NCBI RefSeq assembly: GCF_042660285.1
Contig: NZ_JBHSTP010000001.1
Span: 1,302,001 to 1,366,000, forward strand
From: Luethyella okanaganae
Lineage (GTDB): Bacteria; Actinomycetota; Actinomycetes; Actinomycetales; Microbacteriaceae
DNA length: 64,000 bases
Direction: 5' to 3'
This document shows positions 10,701 through 18,425 of the stretch, piece by piece (positions within the stretch are counted from its first letter, which is position 1; each line of letters opens with the position of its first letter). The position numbers were made by a program, and so were the translations under genes. The notes beneath the pieces are model-generated. The model did not search any database. It had not been told where the DNA came from and saw only the letters and a list, made by a program, of their open reading frames with translations.

Positions 10701-10775
10701 TTCAGCCGCACGGCCGAACTCCGTGAAACCCGTTCTGGCGAGCTCGGTCAGACTGAACTGCTCGTCGCTCATCAC
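7740..10775 (-). CDS. glnE: Bifunctional glutamine synthetase adenylyltransferase/adenylyl-removing enzyme
   Basis: Adds AMP to, or removes it from, GlnA according to nitrogen status. 1011 residues, full family length, with two nucleotidyltransferase modules. The N-terminal deadenylylase half has GMGKAGASELNYVSDVDV (about 221-238) and the C-terminal adenylylase half has GMGRFGGQELGFGSDADV (about 720-745). Each is followed by the conserved RPEGKDGALVRTLDS or RPEGKNGAVARSLDS stretch. It lies 15 bases after glnA2 on the same strand, so the two are probably cotranscribed. The start is GTG 10775 or the adjacent ATG 10772; neither has a strong ribosome binding site, consistent with coupling. Confidence 0.95.
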   Translation of the reverse strand: MMSDEQFSLTELARTGFTEFGRAAELLRELASLSGEPARVLLPAFARAADADFALDILTSLLRSAPGQVRPLLADPAVSARLVTVLGASRGLAEFFTRRSDQLDAIAQPLVALPTAAYLVEDLVVVAADGPHGEAGGDEAAWQRLRVRYRWWLARIAAYDLEQDDPVAGVDAVAACLADLAGAALESSIRVARRSISASGAPTAGLFPAAEVDATRLTVIGMGKAGASELNYVSDVDVIFVAEADADYGLDSGRAVEIATRIAVLAMRGIDQAAIEPPLWEVDPNLRPEGKDGALVRTLDSHLAYYERWAKSWEFQALLKARPLAGDPGLGERYVAAVAPKVWSSASRENFVESVQRMRERVTDNIPDAEVEVQLKLGPGGLRDIEFTVQLLQLVHGQSDPTVRQAGTLAALSALADAGYIGRVEAAEFAQDYRVLRLMEHRLQLARLRRTHLMPRDDDARRVLARATGLAMGSAQLTELWTATKHRVRGLHERLFYRPLLSAVAALSAEGLNLTSAQAEARLAAIGFRDPRGALAHIAALTAGVSRRATIQRHLLPVMLQWFADGADPDYGLLAFRRLSDDLGATYWFLRMLRDSSGAAERLTRVLSGSRFVGELLERIPESVAWLEDEDELRPRSLAALQEETRAVLARHDTPDAAATVLRTARRREVLRLAFSAILDLCTVEELGQGLSDVTANHVNGVLDAIRLGEDSSGGGEGGGIVFGVVGMGRFGGQELGFGSDADVMYVYRAVGLEPEQAQYRAQHIVAELNRLTEDRRLPLDLDIGLRPEGKNGAVARSLDSYKAYYARWSLTWEAQALLRARGVAGDPALLAEFEAAADVVRYPRSITPHEVREVKRIKARVENERLPQAADPKRHLKLGRGSLSDVEWFVQLLQLQHGAAVPTLRTTSTLDALRAATESGLVAESDAATLRAAWLFASRARSAMTLWTNKTSDLLPSDRTQLEGVARLMSYPPGSANRLEEDYLGVTRRARAVFEREFYGVDERSAPSTG

Positions 10776-10790
10776 GGTGGATAACGGTCG

Positions 10791-12128
10791 CTACAAGATT
10801 TCGAGGTTGTTGCGTAACTCGAACGGAGTCACCTGCGTACGGTACTCGCGCCATTCCTTGCGCTTGTTCATGAGCACATAATTGAAGACCTGCTCGCCGA
10901 GCGTCTCGGCGACGAGCTCGGACTCTTCCAAATACTGGATCGCATGGTCGAGACTCGCCGGAAGCTGGTGGTAGCCGAGCGCCCGACGCTCGGTGTCGCT
11001 CAGGCTCCACACGTTGTCCTCGGCCTCCTCGGGGAGCTCGTAACCCTCCTCGATGCCCTTCAGTCCTGCCGCGAGCATGAGCGAGTAGGAAAGATACGGG
11101 TTGGCCGCGGAGTCGATCGCACGGTACTCGATGCGCGCGCTCTGACCCTTGTTCGGCTTGTACAGCGGAACTCGGATGAGGGCCGACCGGTTGTTGTGCC
11201 CCCAGCAGACGATACTCGGCGCCTCGTCTCCGCCCCACAATCGCTTGTAGGAGTTGACGAATTGGTTCGTGACTGCGGTGATCTCGGGGGCGTGCTTGAG
11301 CAGCCCGGCGATGAACTGTCGCCCGACCTTCGAGAGCTGGTACTGTGCACCGGCCTCGAAGAAGGCGTTCGCGTCGCCCTCGAAGAGCGACATATGCGTG
11401 TGCATGCCCGAGCCGGGATGATCGGAGAACGGTTTCGGCATGAACGTCGCGTAGACACCCTGCTCGATAGCGACCTCTTTGATGACGGTGCGAAAGGTCA
11501 TGATGTTGTCGGCCGTCGTCAGCGCGTCGGCGTAACGGAGGTCGATCTCGTTCTGACCTGGACCCGCCTCGTGATGGCTGAACTCGACGGAGATCCCGAG
11601 GTCTTCGAGCATCCGTACGGAACGACGACGGAAATCATGGGCAGTGCCTCCTGGAACATTGTCGAAGTAGCCGGCCGAGTCGACGGGCTCCGGCCCGTTC
11701 TCGCCGTACTTCGACGACTTGAGGAGGTAGAACTCGATCTCCGGGTGCGTGTAGAAGGTGAATCCGCGATCGGCCGCCTTCTCGAGCGTGCGCTTCAGAA
11801 CGTTGCGGGGGTCCGCAACGGCGGGCTGACCGTCTGGCGTCGTGATGTCGCAGAACATGCGCGCCGTTGGGTCGACATCGCCGCGCCATGGCAGCGTCTG
11901 GAATGTCGTGGGGTCGGGATGTGCGAGCAGATCCGACTCGAAGGTGCGGGTAAGTCCCTCGATCGCCGAGCCGTCGAAACCGAGCCCTTCGGTGAAGGCC
12001 CCCTCGACCTCGGCCGGGGCGATGGCAACCGATTTGAGGGTGCCGACGACATCGGTGAACCAGAGCCGAATGAATTTGATCCCTCGCTCCTCGATGGTAC
12101 GAAGAACGAAGTCGCGCTGCTTGTCCAT
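10791..12128 (-). CDS. glnA2: Glutamine synthetase family protein GlnA2
   Basis: A second GSI-fold enzyme of 445 residues, shorter than GlnA and lacking the adenylylation tyrosine: the equivalent loop reads EDNVWSLS instead of NLYELPP. GlnE should therefore not modify it. Active-site segments YTHPEIEFYLL and FSHHEAGPGQNEIDLRY are present. The order glnA2-glnE is the same in mycobacteria. Family members act as accessory glutamine synthetases or in related gamma-glutamylation; true substrate specificity cannot be read from sequence. GAAAGGG precedes ATG 12128. Confidence 0.92.
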   Translation of the reverse strand: MDKQRDFVLRTIEERGIKFIRLWFTDVVGTLKSVAIAPAEVEGAFTEGLGFDGSAIEGLTRTFESDLLAHPDPTTFQTLPWRGDVDPTARMFCDITTPDGQPAVADPRNVLKRTLEKAADRGFTFYTHPEIEFYLLKSSKYGENGPEPVDSAGYFDNVPGGTAHDFRRRSVRMLEDLGISVEFSHHEAGPGQNEIDLRYADALTTADNIMTFRTVIKEVAIEQGVYATFMPKPFSDHPGSGMHTHMSLFEGDANAFFEAGAQYQLSKVGRQFIAGLLKHAPEITAVTNQFVNSYKRLWGGDEAPSIVCWGHNNRSALIRVPLYKPNKGQSARIEYRAIDSAANPYLSYSLMLAAGLKGIEEGYELPEEAEDNVWSLSDTERRALGYHQLPASLDHAIQYLEESELVAETLGEQVFNYVLMNKRKEWREYRTQVTPFELRNNLEIL

Positions 12129-12273
12129 TCACGCCCTTTCTCGCTGCCTTCTAGGGTAGTGGGTGCCTCCTCGCCGTGGGGCACTGTGAGCCGGCCGGTT
12201 TCGACAAGCTCAACCAATGGGGGCGCCAGTTCCCAGCCGCAGGGCCGAACAGCACGCCGCATAGACTGGTCGC

Positions 12274-13128
12274 ATGCCAGAGCAGCCCGCGGAAGAAGTC
12301 AACCCCTACGGCGGAGGGGTGCAGGGCGGTCCGAAACGGGTGCGAACCCGTCACTTCCAGAACGCGAAGGAACAGGGCATCTCCATCACCGGGCTGACCA
12401 GCTATGACCAGTTGACGGCGCGGATCTTCGATCAGGCCGGAATCGACTTCCTGCTCGTCGGCGATTCGGCGGGCAACAACGTCCTCGGCTACGACACGAC
12501 CCTGCCGGTCACGGTCGACCAGCTCATCCCGCTCACCCGTGCGGTCGCGCAGGCCGTGACGCGCGCCCTCGTCGTCGCCGACATGCCGTTCGGGTCTTAC
12601 GAGGTCGGGCCAGAGGACGCCCTCCACACGGCCATCCGCTTCATGAAGGAAACCGGCGCGCACGCGGTCAAGCTCGAGGGCGGAATGCGCAGCCACAAGC
12701 AGATCAAACGGATCGTGCAGGCCGGCATTCCGGTCATGGCCCACATCGGCTTCACTCCGCAGAGCGAACACGGCCTCGGCGGCCACATCATCCAGGGGCG
12801 CGGGGCCGGTGCAGAGCAGTTGCTCGAGGACGCCCACGCGGTTCAGGATGCCGGCGCCTTCGCCGTCGTGCTGGAGATGGTTCCCGCGGCGATCGCCGCG
12901 AAGGTCACCGAACAACTCTCGATTCCCACGATCGGCGTCGGCGCAGGCCCCGACGTCGACGGTCAGTTGCTCGTCTGGACGGATTTCGCCGGCATGAGCG
13001 ACGGCCGCGTGCCGAAGTTCGTACGGCAGTACGCGAACGTACGGTCGGTATTGTTCGAGGCCGTCACCCAGTACCGCCAGGACGTCGCCTCGGGCGCCTA
13101 CCCCGCCCCGGAGCACAGCTACGAGTAG
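12274..13128 (+). CDS. panB: 3-methyl-2-oxobutanoate hydroxymethyltransferase
   Basis: First committed step of pantothenate synthesis, making ketopantoate from 2-oxoisovalerate and methylene-tetrahydrofolate. 284 residues. It begins with a short actinobacterial extension, followed by GISITGLTSYD, the metal/substrate segments FLLVGDSAGNNVLGYD and ADMPFGSYE, KLEGG, AHIGFTPQ and the C-terminal IGVGAGPDVDGQLLV. TAGACT at 12262-12267, 6 bases before ATG, suggests a leaderless transcript. It is divergent from glnA2, as in mycobacteria. Confidence 0.96.
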   Translation: MPEQPAEEVNPYGGGVQGGPKRVRTRHFQNAKEQGISITGLTSYDQLTARIFDQAGIDFLLVGDSAGNNVLGYDTTLPVTVDQLIPLTRAVAQAVTRALVVADMPFGSYEVGPEDALHTAIRFMKETGAHAVKLEGGMRSHKQIKRIVQAGIPVMAHIGFTPQSEHGLGGHIIQGRGAGAEQLLEDAHAVQDAGAFAVVLEMVPAAIAAKVTEQLSIPTIGVGAGPDVDGQLLVWTDFAGMSDGRVPKFVRQYANVRSVLFEAVTQYRQDVASGAYPAPEHSYE

Positions 13129-13207
13129 CCGCGACGGGTACGTCAGCCCAGCTCAGCCTCTCGTCCGCGCCGGTTGAGCGTGCCTCCACCGGTCGAGCCC
13201 GACCTGG

Positions 13208-13396
13208 CTAGCGATCCTCTGCGGCCTCTTCCTCGGCCCACTTCGCACTGTTCGCGCGCAGTTTTTCCCAGGCGTGTTCCGCCTCATGGCGCGTTGCGAA
13301 CGGCCCGACACGGTCGACGGAGGGCGACTCGTAGCCCTGTTCGACCTTGCCGGTCTTCAGGTTGTACCAGAACTGGTGATCGACATCCTCGGCCAT
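13208..13396 (-). CDS. Small SPOR-like protein
   Basis: 62 residues, MAEDVDHQFWYNLKTGKVE at the N-terminus, then a GPFATRHEAEHAWEKL segment like the second half of a SPOR domain, and an acidic tail. Very similar short proteins lie next to map in many actinobacteria and are annotated only as SPOR-domain or hypothetical; no function is known. The ATG at 13396 is only 12 bases from the divergent map start. TAGGAT (complement of 13404-13409) lies 7 bases before ATG, so the mRNA is probably leaderless. Confidence 0.85.
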   Translation of the reverse strand: MAEDVDHQFWYNLKTGKVEQGYESPSVDRVGPFATRHEAEHAWEKLRANSAKWAEEEAAEDR

Positions 13397-13409
13397 AAGC
13401 TTGATCCTA
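13396..13409. promoter_or_regulatory. Overlapping divergent leaderless promoters
   Basis: Only 12 bases separate the two start codons. Rightward TAAGCT (13396-13401) is 7 bases before the map ATG. Leftward TAGGAT (complement of 13404-13409) is 7 bases before the ATG of the SPOR-like gene. Each -10 box overlaps the opposite start codon, so any -35 element must lie inside the neighbouring coding region. Confidence 0.75.
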
Positions 13410-14290
13410 TGCCCAAGAATTCCGCCGGTCACCTGATCCAGGGGCGGATTTCGCCCTTCCGCACCGTCCCCACCGACATCCGCCGCCCAGAGTATGTCGG
13501 CAAGGCGACCCCCGCCCGGTATACAGGATCGGATGTCTACAGTTCCGAGGCGATCGAGTTCATCCGCGAGTCCGGCCGGATCGCCGCCGACGCGATCGAG
13601 GAGGCCGCCGACCACATCCGCGCGGGCGTCACGACCGAGCAGCTCGACGCCATCGTGCACGAGTACGTCGTCGAACACGGCGCCTATCCGTCCACCCTCG
13701 GCTACCGGGGCTACCCGAAGTCGAGCTGCACCTCGGTCAACGAAGTCGTCTGCCACGGCATTCCGGACGAAACCGTGCTCGAGGACGGCGACATCGTGAA
13801 CGTCGACGTCACGGTGTACAAGAACGGTTTCCACGGCGACACCAATCGGACTTTCATCGTCGGCACCGCCGACCCGGAGGTCGCCCTACTCGTGGAGCGC
13901 ACCCGTGAAGCCCTCAATCGCGGCATCAAGGCGGTCGCACCGGGCCGCGAGCTCAACGTGATCGGACGAGCCATCGAATCCTACGCACGCCGGTTCGGCT
14001 ACGGGGTCGTGCGCGACTTCACAGGCCACGGCGTCGGCGCTGCCTTCCATTCCGGCCTCATCATCCCCCACTACGACTCGGCACCAGAATTCGACACCGT
14101 CATGGAGGCCGGCATGGTGTTCACGATCGAACCGATGCTCACGCTCGGCACGCACGAGTGGGATCTCTGGGCCGACGACTGGACGGTCACGACGAAAGAC
14201 AAGAGCATGACCGCGCAGTTCGAACACACGCTCGTCGTCACGGAGCGCGGTGCAGAGGTGCTCACGGTATCGTCGCGTGGATCCCGGTAG
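13409..14290 (+). CDS. map: Methionine aminopeptidase type I
   Basis: Removes the initiator methionine from nascent proteins. 293 residues with the N-terminal extension found in actinobacterial MapB-type enzymes (PRRP-like segment RRPEYVGKATP). The pita-bread fold metal ligands are visible: Asp in VNVDVTVYKNG, Asp in FHGDTNRTF, His in GHGVG, Glu in FTIEPML and Glu in QFEHTL. ATG 13409 follows TAAGCT by 7 bases. ppgK starts 10 bases after the stop. Confidence 0.95.
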   Translation: MPKNSAGHLIQGRISPFRTVPTDIRRPEYVGKATPARYTGSDVYSSEAIEFIRESGRIAADAIEEAADHIRAGVTTEQLDAIVHEYVVEHGAYPSTLGYRGYPKSSCTSVNEVVCHGIPDETVLEDGDIVNVDVTVYKNGFHGDTNRTFIVGTADPEVALLVERTREALNRGIKAVAPGRELNVIGRAIESYARRFGYGVVRDFTGHGVGAAFHSGLIIPHYDSAPEFDTVMEAGMVFTIEPMLTLGTHEWDLWADDWTVTTKDKSMTAQFEHTLVVTERGAEVLTVSSRGSR

Positions 14291-14300
14291 GGTGCTGAAC

Positions 14301-15062
14301 ATGGGTTCGGCTCAACATGCAATCGGAATCGACATCGGTGGCACAGGGATCAAGGGCGGCATCGTCGACCTCACGAGGGGCGAGCTCGTCTCTGATCGGG
14401 TCAAACTCGCCACCCCCGAGGGCGGTCGACCGCGAGACGTCGTCGAGACAACGCGCGAGATCCTCACGACATTGCGCAAAGACCAAGGCACGCTTCCCAT
14501 CGGCATCTGCTTTCCGGCCGTCGTGAAGAACGGCTACACACTCTCGGCCGCGAACATCTCCGAGAAGTGGATCGGCCTCGCCGCGGAACAACTGTTCGAA
14601 GAGCACCTCTCCACCCCGATCCATTTCGTCAACGATGCGGATGCGGCAGGCTACGCCGAGACGCGCTTCGGCGCAGCCAAGGGTGTGCCGGGGGTCGTGA
14701 TCCTCACGACGCTCGGCACCGGGATCGGTTCGGCGCTCATCCACGACGGCGTGCTGGTGCCGAACACCGAGCTCGGACACCTTCAACTCGACGGGCACGA
14801 CGCCGAGTCACAGGCAGCCTATTCGGCGATGGAGCGCGAGAACCTCAGCTGGGAGAAATGGGCCGCTCGCCTGCAGCGATACTACGATCACCTCGAGGTG
14901 CTGTTCTCCCCCGACCTCTTCATCGTCGGCGGCGGGGTATCCAAGAAGCAAGAGGATTTCATTCCCCTGCTGGAGCTCCGCACGCCGATCGTGCCTGCCG
15001 TGCATAGGAACAATGCCGGGATCCTTGGTGCCGCGGCCTTGGCCGTGACCTTCCCCGGTTGA
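14301..15062 (+). CDS. ppgK: Polyphosphate glucokinase
   Basis: Phosphorylates glucose with polyphosphate or ATP. 253 residues of the ROK/PPGK family: phosphate-binding AIGIDIGGTGIKGG at the N-terminus, the ATP/polyphosphate motif TTLGTGIGSALI, the ELGHLQLDG zinc-less ROK signature typical of PPGK, and a C-terminal DLFIVGGGVSKK. ATG 14301 is used because TAGGGT at 14288-14293, overlapping the map stop codon, sits 7 bases upstream. The glucose/polyphosphate specificity is inferred from family resemblance. Confidence 0.93.
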   Translation: MGSAQHAIGIDIGGTGIKGGIVDLTRGELVSDRVKLATPEGGRPRDVVETTREILTTLRKDQGTLPIGICFPAVVKNGYTLSAANISEKWIGLAAEQLFEEHLSTPIHFVNDADAAGYAETRFGAAKGVPGVVILTTLGTGIGSALIHDGVLVPNTELGHLQLDGHDAESQAAYSAMERENLSWEKWAARLQRYYDHLEVLFSPDLFIVGGGVSKKQEDFIPLLELRTPIVPAVHRNNAGILGAAALAVTFPG

Positions 15063-15086
15063 GTCCCGCCTCATCTGCGTTCACGG

Positions 15087-15272
15087 CCCGCAGACCTCGG
15101 CGACACCGAAGACCCGACGGGGACCGGACTCGGACTCGCACCGTCGAAGGGGTAGGTCGAAGAGATGGATGGCACACTGGAACCCGAGAGCATTCCGGTG
15201 GGAGGACTGACGATGGTCATCTCCCTCTCTGTGGCCGCACGCACGATCACAAGCCGAGGGGGCGCGGAGTGA
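15087..15272 (+). pseudogene. 3' remnant of sensor kinase kdpD
   Basis: Read in the frame that ends at the TGA 15270-15272, this gives a histidine-kinase G-box (GDTEDPTGTGLGLA), KG, an in-frame TAG at 15153-15155, then VEEMDGTLEPES followed by GGLTMVISL. That is the characteristic C-terminus of KdpD. The kinase core, HisKA and sensor domains are gone: ppgK ends directly before it. The last codon still overlaps the kdpE GTG (GTGA), preserving the ancestral kdpD-kdpE coupling. The remnant explains the otherwise orphan response regulator. Confidence 0.8.
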
Positions 15273-15964
15273 AGATCCTGATCGCCGCCGACGATCCGCA
15301 GATCCAGCGGACGCTCCAGACCACACTGGCCGCCCAGGGCTACGAGGTGTTCGTCGCGCACGACGGCAAGCAGGCGATCGGCGATGCGGTGGCACATCAC
15401 CCCGACCTCATCGTGCTCGATCTCGGGACGCCGCAGCTGACGGGCATCGAAGTCATCGAGACCGTGCGTGGCTGGAGCACCGTCCCGATCCTCGTCGTCT
15501 CGGGCCGGAGCGACTCCGCCGACAAGGTGGATGCACTCGATGCGGGAGCAGACGACTACATGACGAAACCGTTCGCGGTAGACGAATTGCTCGCGCGCAT
15601 CCGAGCGCTCACGCGGCGCTCCCCCGTCGCGACCGACGAGCCGGTCGTGCGCTTCGGCACTGTGACGGTCGACCTCGCGGCCCGCCAGGTTATGCGCAAG
15701 GAGGGCGCGAACGGCGGTGAGATCGTGCGCCTGACCCCGACTGAGTGGCAGGTGCTCGAGGTGCTCATGCGCCATCCTCGCCGTCTCGTGACGCGCCAAG
15801 CCCTGCTCGCCGAGGTATGGGGGCCCCAATACACGAGCGACACGGGCTATCTGAGGCTCTACCTGTCGCAGCTACGCAAGAAGCTCGAGCCGGAGCCGTC
15901 TCATCCGCGCTACCTCATGACCGAGTCCGGAATGGGCTACCGTTTCGTTCCGGACGAGGCTTAG
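15269..15964 (+). CDS. kdpE: KdpE-like response regulator (OmpR family), orphan
   Basis: 231 residues. Receiver domain (1-120) with acidic pair Asp8-Asp9, phosphoacceptor Asp51 (IVLDLG) and Lys near 100 in YMTKPF. An OmpR-type winged helix fills the C-terminal half (LTPTEWQVLEVLMRHP and GYRFVPDE). Overall similarity is to KdpE, the regulator of the Kdp potassium pump; no kdpFABC is in the window. The start is GTG 15269, behind a GAGGGGG stretch and overlapping the stop of the kdpD remnant. Without KdpD it may be silent, act unphosphorylated or accept phosphate from another donor; which of these holds is unknown. Confidence 0.85.
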   Translation: MKILIAADDPQIQRTLQTTLAAQGYEVFVAHDGKQAIGDAVAHHPDLIVLDLGTPQLTGIEVIETVRGWSTVPILVVSGRSDSADKVDALDAGADDYMTKPFAVDELLARIRALTRRSPVATDEPVVRFGTVTVDLAARQVMRKEGANGGEIVRLTPTEWQVLEVLMRHPRRLVTRQALLAEVWGPQYTSDTGYLRLYLSQLRKKLEPEPSHPRYLMTESGMGYRFVPDEA

Positions 15965-15985
15965 TTTCGCGGCGTCGGCCTGAGG

Positions 15986-16367
15986 GCGAATGGGCCGGCT
16001 GATACGCCGGGTTCTGTCCCCACGACATCCGGGGATGCCGTGCTGGACGGCCATCTATCTCGGGACTGCGTTGCCGCAGCCCTCTAGCGGTCTACCCGGG
16101 AACTCGGCGAGCAGCCTCAACGTTCCCTGTCTGACCTTGCTCCGGGCGAGGTTTACCGAGCCGACCGGGTCACCCCGGCCTCTGGTGGTCTCTTACACCG
16201 CCGTTTCACCCTTACCGCCGGCCGAAGCCGGAGGCGGTCTGCTTTCTGTGGCACTGTCTCGCGGGTTGCCCCGGGTGGGTGTTGCCCACCGCCCTGCTCT
16301 GTGGAGCCCGGACGTTCCTCGGCGCCTGTCTCCAGGCGACGCGACCGTCTTGCCGACCCATTCGCGA
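15986..16367 (-). ncRNA. rnpB: RNase P RNA, class A
   Basis: Catalytic RNA of tRNA 5' processing. On the minus strand the 5' end GCGAATGGGTCGGC (complement of 16352-16365) pairs with the 3' end GCCGGCCCATTCGC (complement of 15986-15999) to form helix P1. The universally conserved GAGGAACGTCCGGGCTCC (complement of 16303-16320), the GGTGAAACGGCGGTGTAAG region and the 3' ACAGAACCCGGC (complement of 16006-16017) are all present. Length is about 380 nt, normal for actinobacteria. Confidence 0.95.
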
Positions 16368-16375
16368 TGTCCAGC

Positions 16376-16798
16376 TTACAGTCCGAAGCTCGTTCCGAGG
16401 TCCATCGAGCGATTCGCGACGGCGTCCGCCCGCGAGTTCTGCGCACGCGGCACCCATTCGAAAGTGACCTTCTTCGCTCCGATGAGCTGCCGCGCTTCGG
16501 CAGCGAGCGCTTGCATGTCTGGGTGTTTGATCTTCCACCTTCCCGACATCTGCTCGACCACGAGCTTCGAGTCCATGCGCACATGAACGGTGGCGTCTGG
16601 ATCGAGTTCGAGTGCGCATCGAATGCCCTCGACCATGCCGCGGTACTCGGCGACGTTGTTCGTCGTCACCCCGAGGAAGACGCCGATCTCGGCGAGGATC
16701 TCGCCCGTGGTCGTATCGATCACGACGGACCCGCTCGCGGCCGGGCCCGGATTGCCACGCGAGCCTCCGTCTGCTTCGACGATGAAGGATCGCGCCAC
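16376..16798 (-). CDS. RNase H-like protein
   Basis: 140 residues of the RNase HI fold. Catalytic acids of the DEDD set are visible: Asp in EADGGSRGNPG, Glu in NNVAEYRG, Asp in RMDSKLVV and Asp in SRADAVAN. It matches the N-terminal half of the mycobacterial bifunctional Rv2228c; the phosphatase half is missing here. The likely role is degradation of RNA in RNA-DNA hybrids. The start GTG shares a base with the stop (TAGTG) of the zinc-ribbon gene upstream, so translation is coupled. Confidence 0.9.
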   Translation of the reverse strand: MARSFIVEADGGSRGNPGPAASGSVVIDTTTGEILAEIGVFLGVTTNNVAEYRGMVEGIRCALELDPDATVHVRMDSKLVVEQMSGRWKIKHPDMQALAAEARQLIGAKKVTFEWVPRAQNSRADAVANRSMDLGTSFGL

Positions 16799-17535
16799 TA
16801 GATGCCCGACTCTTCCGTGCGCACGAGGATCCTGTCGCAGTCGGGGCAGAACAGTACCTCGTCGTCGCCGGCGATGCGCACGGACTCGAGATCGTTCCCC
16901 GTGAGAGTGATGTTGCAGCCGTTGCAGGTACGCGCGCGCAGCAGCGCGGCGCCGAGACCACCACCTGCGACACGGCGTTTTTCATAGAGCGCCTGCAGTT
17001 GCTCAGCCACCTCGGCGGCGACCGCCGTACGATCGCGTTCGAGCTCGATCCGCCGGGCCTGCAACTCGGCACGGTCGCGGTCACGCTCCTGCTGCGCGAC
17101 GCCGATGTCGTCGGCGATGCGGTCACGCTCTTCGACGACGCCGGCAAGAACGGCCTCGCGCTCCTCGACGCGCTCCATGACGGCGAGCTCGATCTCCTCG
17201 AGGTCGTTCTGCCGTTTGTGCAGCGAGGTGAGTTCGGCCTCGAGCGCCTGCACATCCTTGACCGAGGAGGTGTGCTGCAAGCGATCGGCGTCGCGTGCGA
17301 CCCGGGCCTCGACGACGGCGACGTCCGACTCCAGGCGGGTCAGCTCGATCCTGGCGTCCTCGAGTTCGCCGTGCGCTGCCGTGTGACGTCGTCGCACCCC
17401 GTCCAGTTGCGACGTCAGTGCCGCGATCGTGGCCTCCTGAGGAAGGTTCTTCATCTGGTGGTCGAGTTGCTGCATCCGGGTGTCGATGGCCTGCAGTCGT
17501 AGCAGTTCCTTCTGCTCCGCCGGGCTTGCCTTCAC
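16798..17535 (-). CDS. C4-type zinc-ribbon coiled-coil protein
   Basis: 245 residues. The first about 180 form a long heptad-rich coiled coil, and the C-terminus holds a zinc ribbon with CNGCNITL and CPDCDRIL. The family is conserved in actinobacteria between nif3 and rnhA-like genes; its function is not established, though nucleic-acid binding or chaperoning is often suggested. GTG 17535 follows AGAGGAGA. An in-frame upstream extension to 17706 would overlap nif3 and is not needed. Confidence 0.88.
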   Translation of the reverse strand: MKASPAEQKELLRLQAIDTRMQQLDHQMKNLPQEATIAALTSQLDGVRRRHTAAHGELEDARIELTRLESDVAVVEARVARDADRLQHTSSVKDVQALEAELTSLHKRQNDLEEIELAVMERVEEREAVLAGVVEERDRIADDIGVAQQERDRDRAELQARRIELERDRTAVAAEVAEQLQALYEKRRVAGGGLGAALLRARTCNGCNITLTGNDLESVRIAGDDEVLFCPDCDRILVRTEESGI

Positions 17536-17594
17536 GTGTGTCTCCTCTGTTGAATCCTGCAAGTGCGGTGCGACCGCGATGACCGTCGTCGTGG

Positions 17595-18416
17595 CTATTG
17601 CACGATCACGAAGTCCCAGGGGTCGGTGCGAAGTTCGCTCACGGTGATGTCGGTCCCGGGCAACGCAGCACGCAATTGCTCGGCAGCCGTGTCGAGCCAC
17701 AACCATTCGCTCGCCCAGTGTGACACGTCGATGAGTGCGGGGCCGCGACCGGAGAGCTTGGCCTGCTCACGCGCCTCGGACGCCGGATGGTGGCGCAGAT
17801 CCGAAGTGATGTAGACATCGGAAGCCGTGACCGCGGGTTCGCCGAGGAGCGAGTCGCCCGCACCGCCGCAGAGCGAGACGGTTCGCACGAGAGCATCGTA
17901 GTCGCCGGAGACGCGCACACCCGGCGCGGTCGCCGGAAGGATCTCAGCGAGTGAACGAGCGAGCCGTCCGAGCGTCGTCGGCTCCCGCAGAGTCCCGAAG
18001 CGTCCGACGCCGACCGCGGGGTCCACTCCCGGGCGGATCGGTCGGGCATCCCGCAGGCCGATACGCCCGGCGAGCACATCCGACACTCCGTCGGACACGA
18101 TGTCCGCGTTCGTATGGGCGGCAAGCAACGCGCAGCCCGCCCGGATCAGCCGGGCGAGGATGGCGCCCTTGTAGCGGTCCTCGGCGACACTCGTCACACC
18201 GCGCAGCAAGAGCGGATGATGCACCAGCAGCAGCTCGGCTTCGGCGGCGATCGCCTCGTCGACAGAGTCCGCAACGGCATCGACCGCGAGATGGATACGC
18301 CGGACGGGCGCACCCGGATCGCCGCTCACGAGGCCGGGGGCATCCCAGCTCTCGGCGCCTTCGAGAGGCCACAGTCCGTGGACGATGCGGCTGACGTCTG
18401 CGAGGGATGCTGGCAC
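17595..18416 (-). CDS. Nif3-like dinuclear metal center protein
   Basis: 273 residues, Nif3/YqfO/GTP cyclohydrolase-I-type-2-like family. Metal ligands are in LLVHHPLLLRG, AAHTNAD and the C-terminal DVSHWASEWLWL. The precise biochemical role is unresolved in the family. It leads a three-gene cluster with the zinc-ribbon and RNase H-like genes, an order shared with mycobacteria. The start GTG 18416 has TAGGCT (complement of 18423-18428) 6 bases upstream, a leaderless layout. Confidence 0.9.
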   Translation of the reverse strand: MPASLADVSRIVHGLWPLEGAESWDAPGLVSGDPGAPVRRIHLAVDAVADSVDEAIAAEAELLLVHHPLLLRGVTSVAEDRYKGAILARLIRAGCALLAAHTNADIVSDGVSDVLAGRIGLRDARPIRPGVDPAVGVGRFGTLREPTTLGRLARSLAEILPATAPGVRVSGDYDALVRTVSLCGGAGDSLLGEPAVTASDVYITSDLRHHPASEAREQAKLSGRGPALIDVSHWASEWLWLDTAAEQLRAALPGTDITVSELRTDPWDFVIVQ

Positions 18417-18425
18417 CGTTCCAGC

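Noticed and set aside
12196..12222. TTTCGACAAGCTCAACC stretch upstream of panB as a GlnR or other regulator site
   Set aside because: The spacing does not fit GlnR; it is more likely an intergenic element of a type common in actinobacteria and is not specific to panB.
10944..12407. Long frame opposite glnA2
   Set aside because: Shadow of glnA2; no family resemblance.
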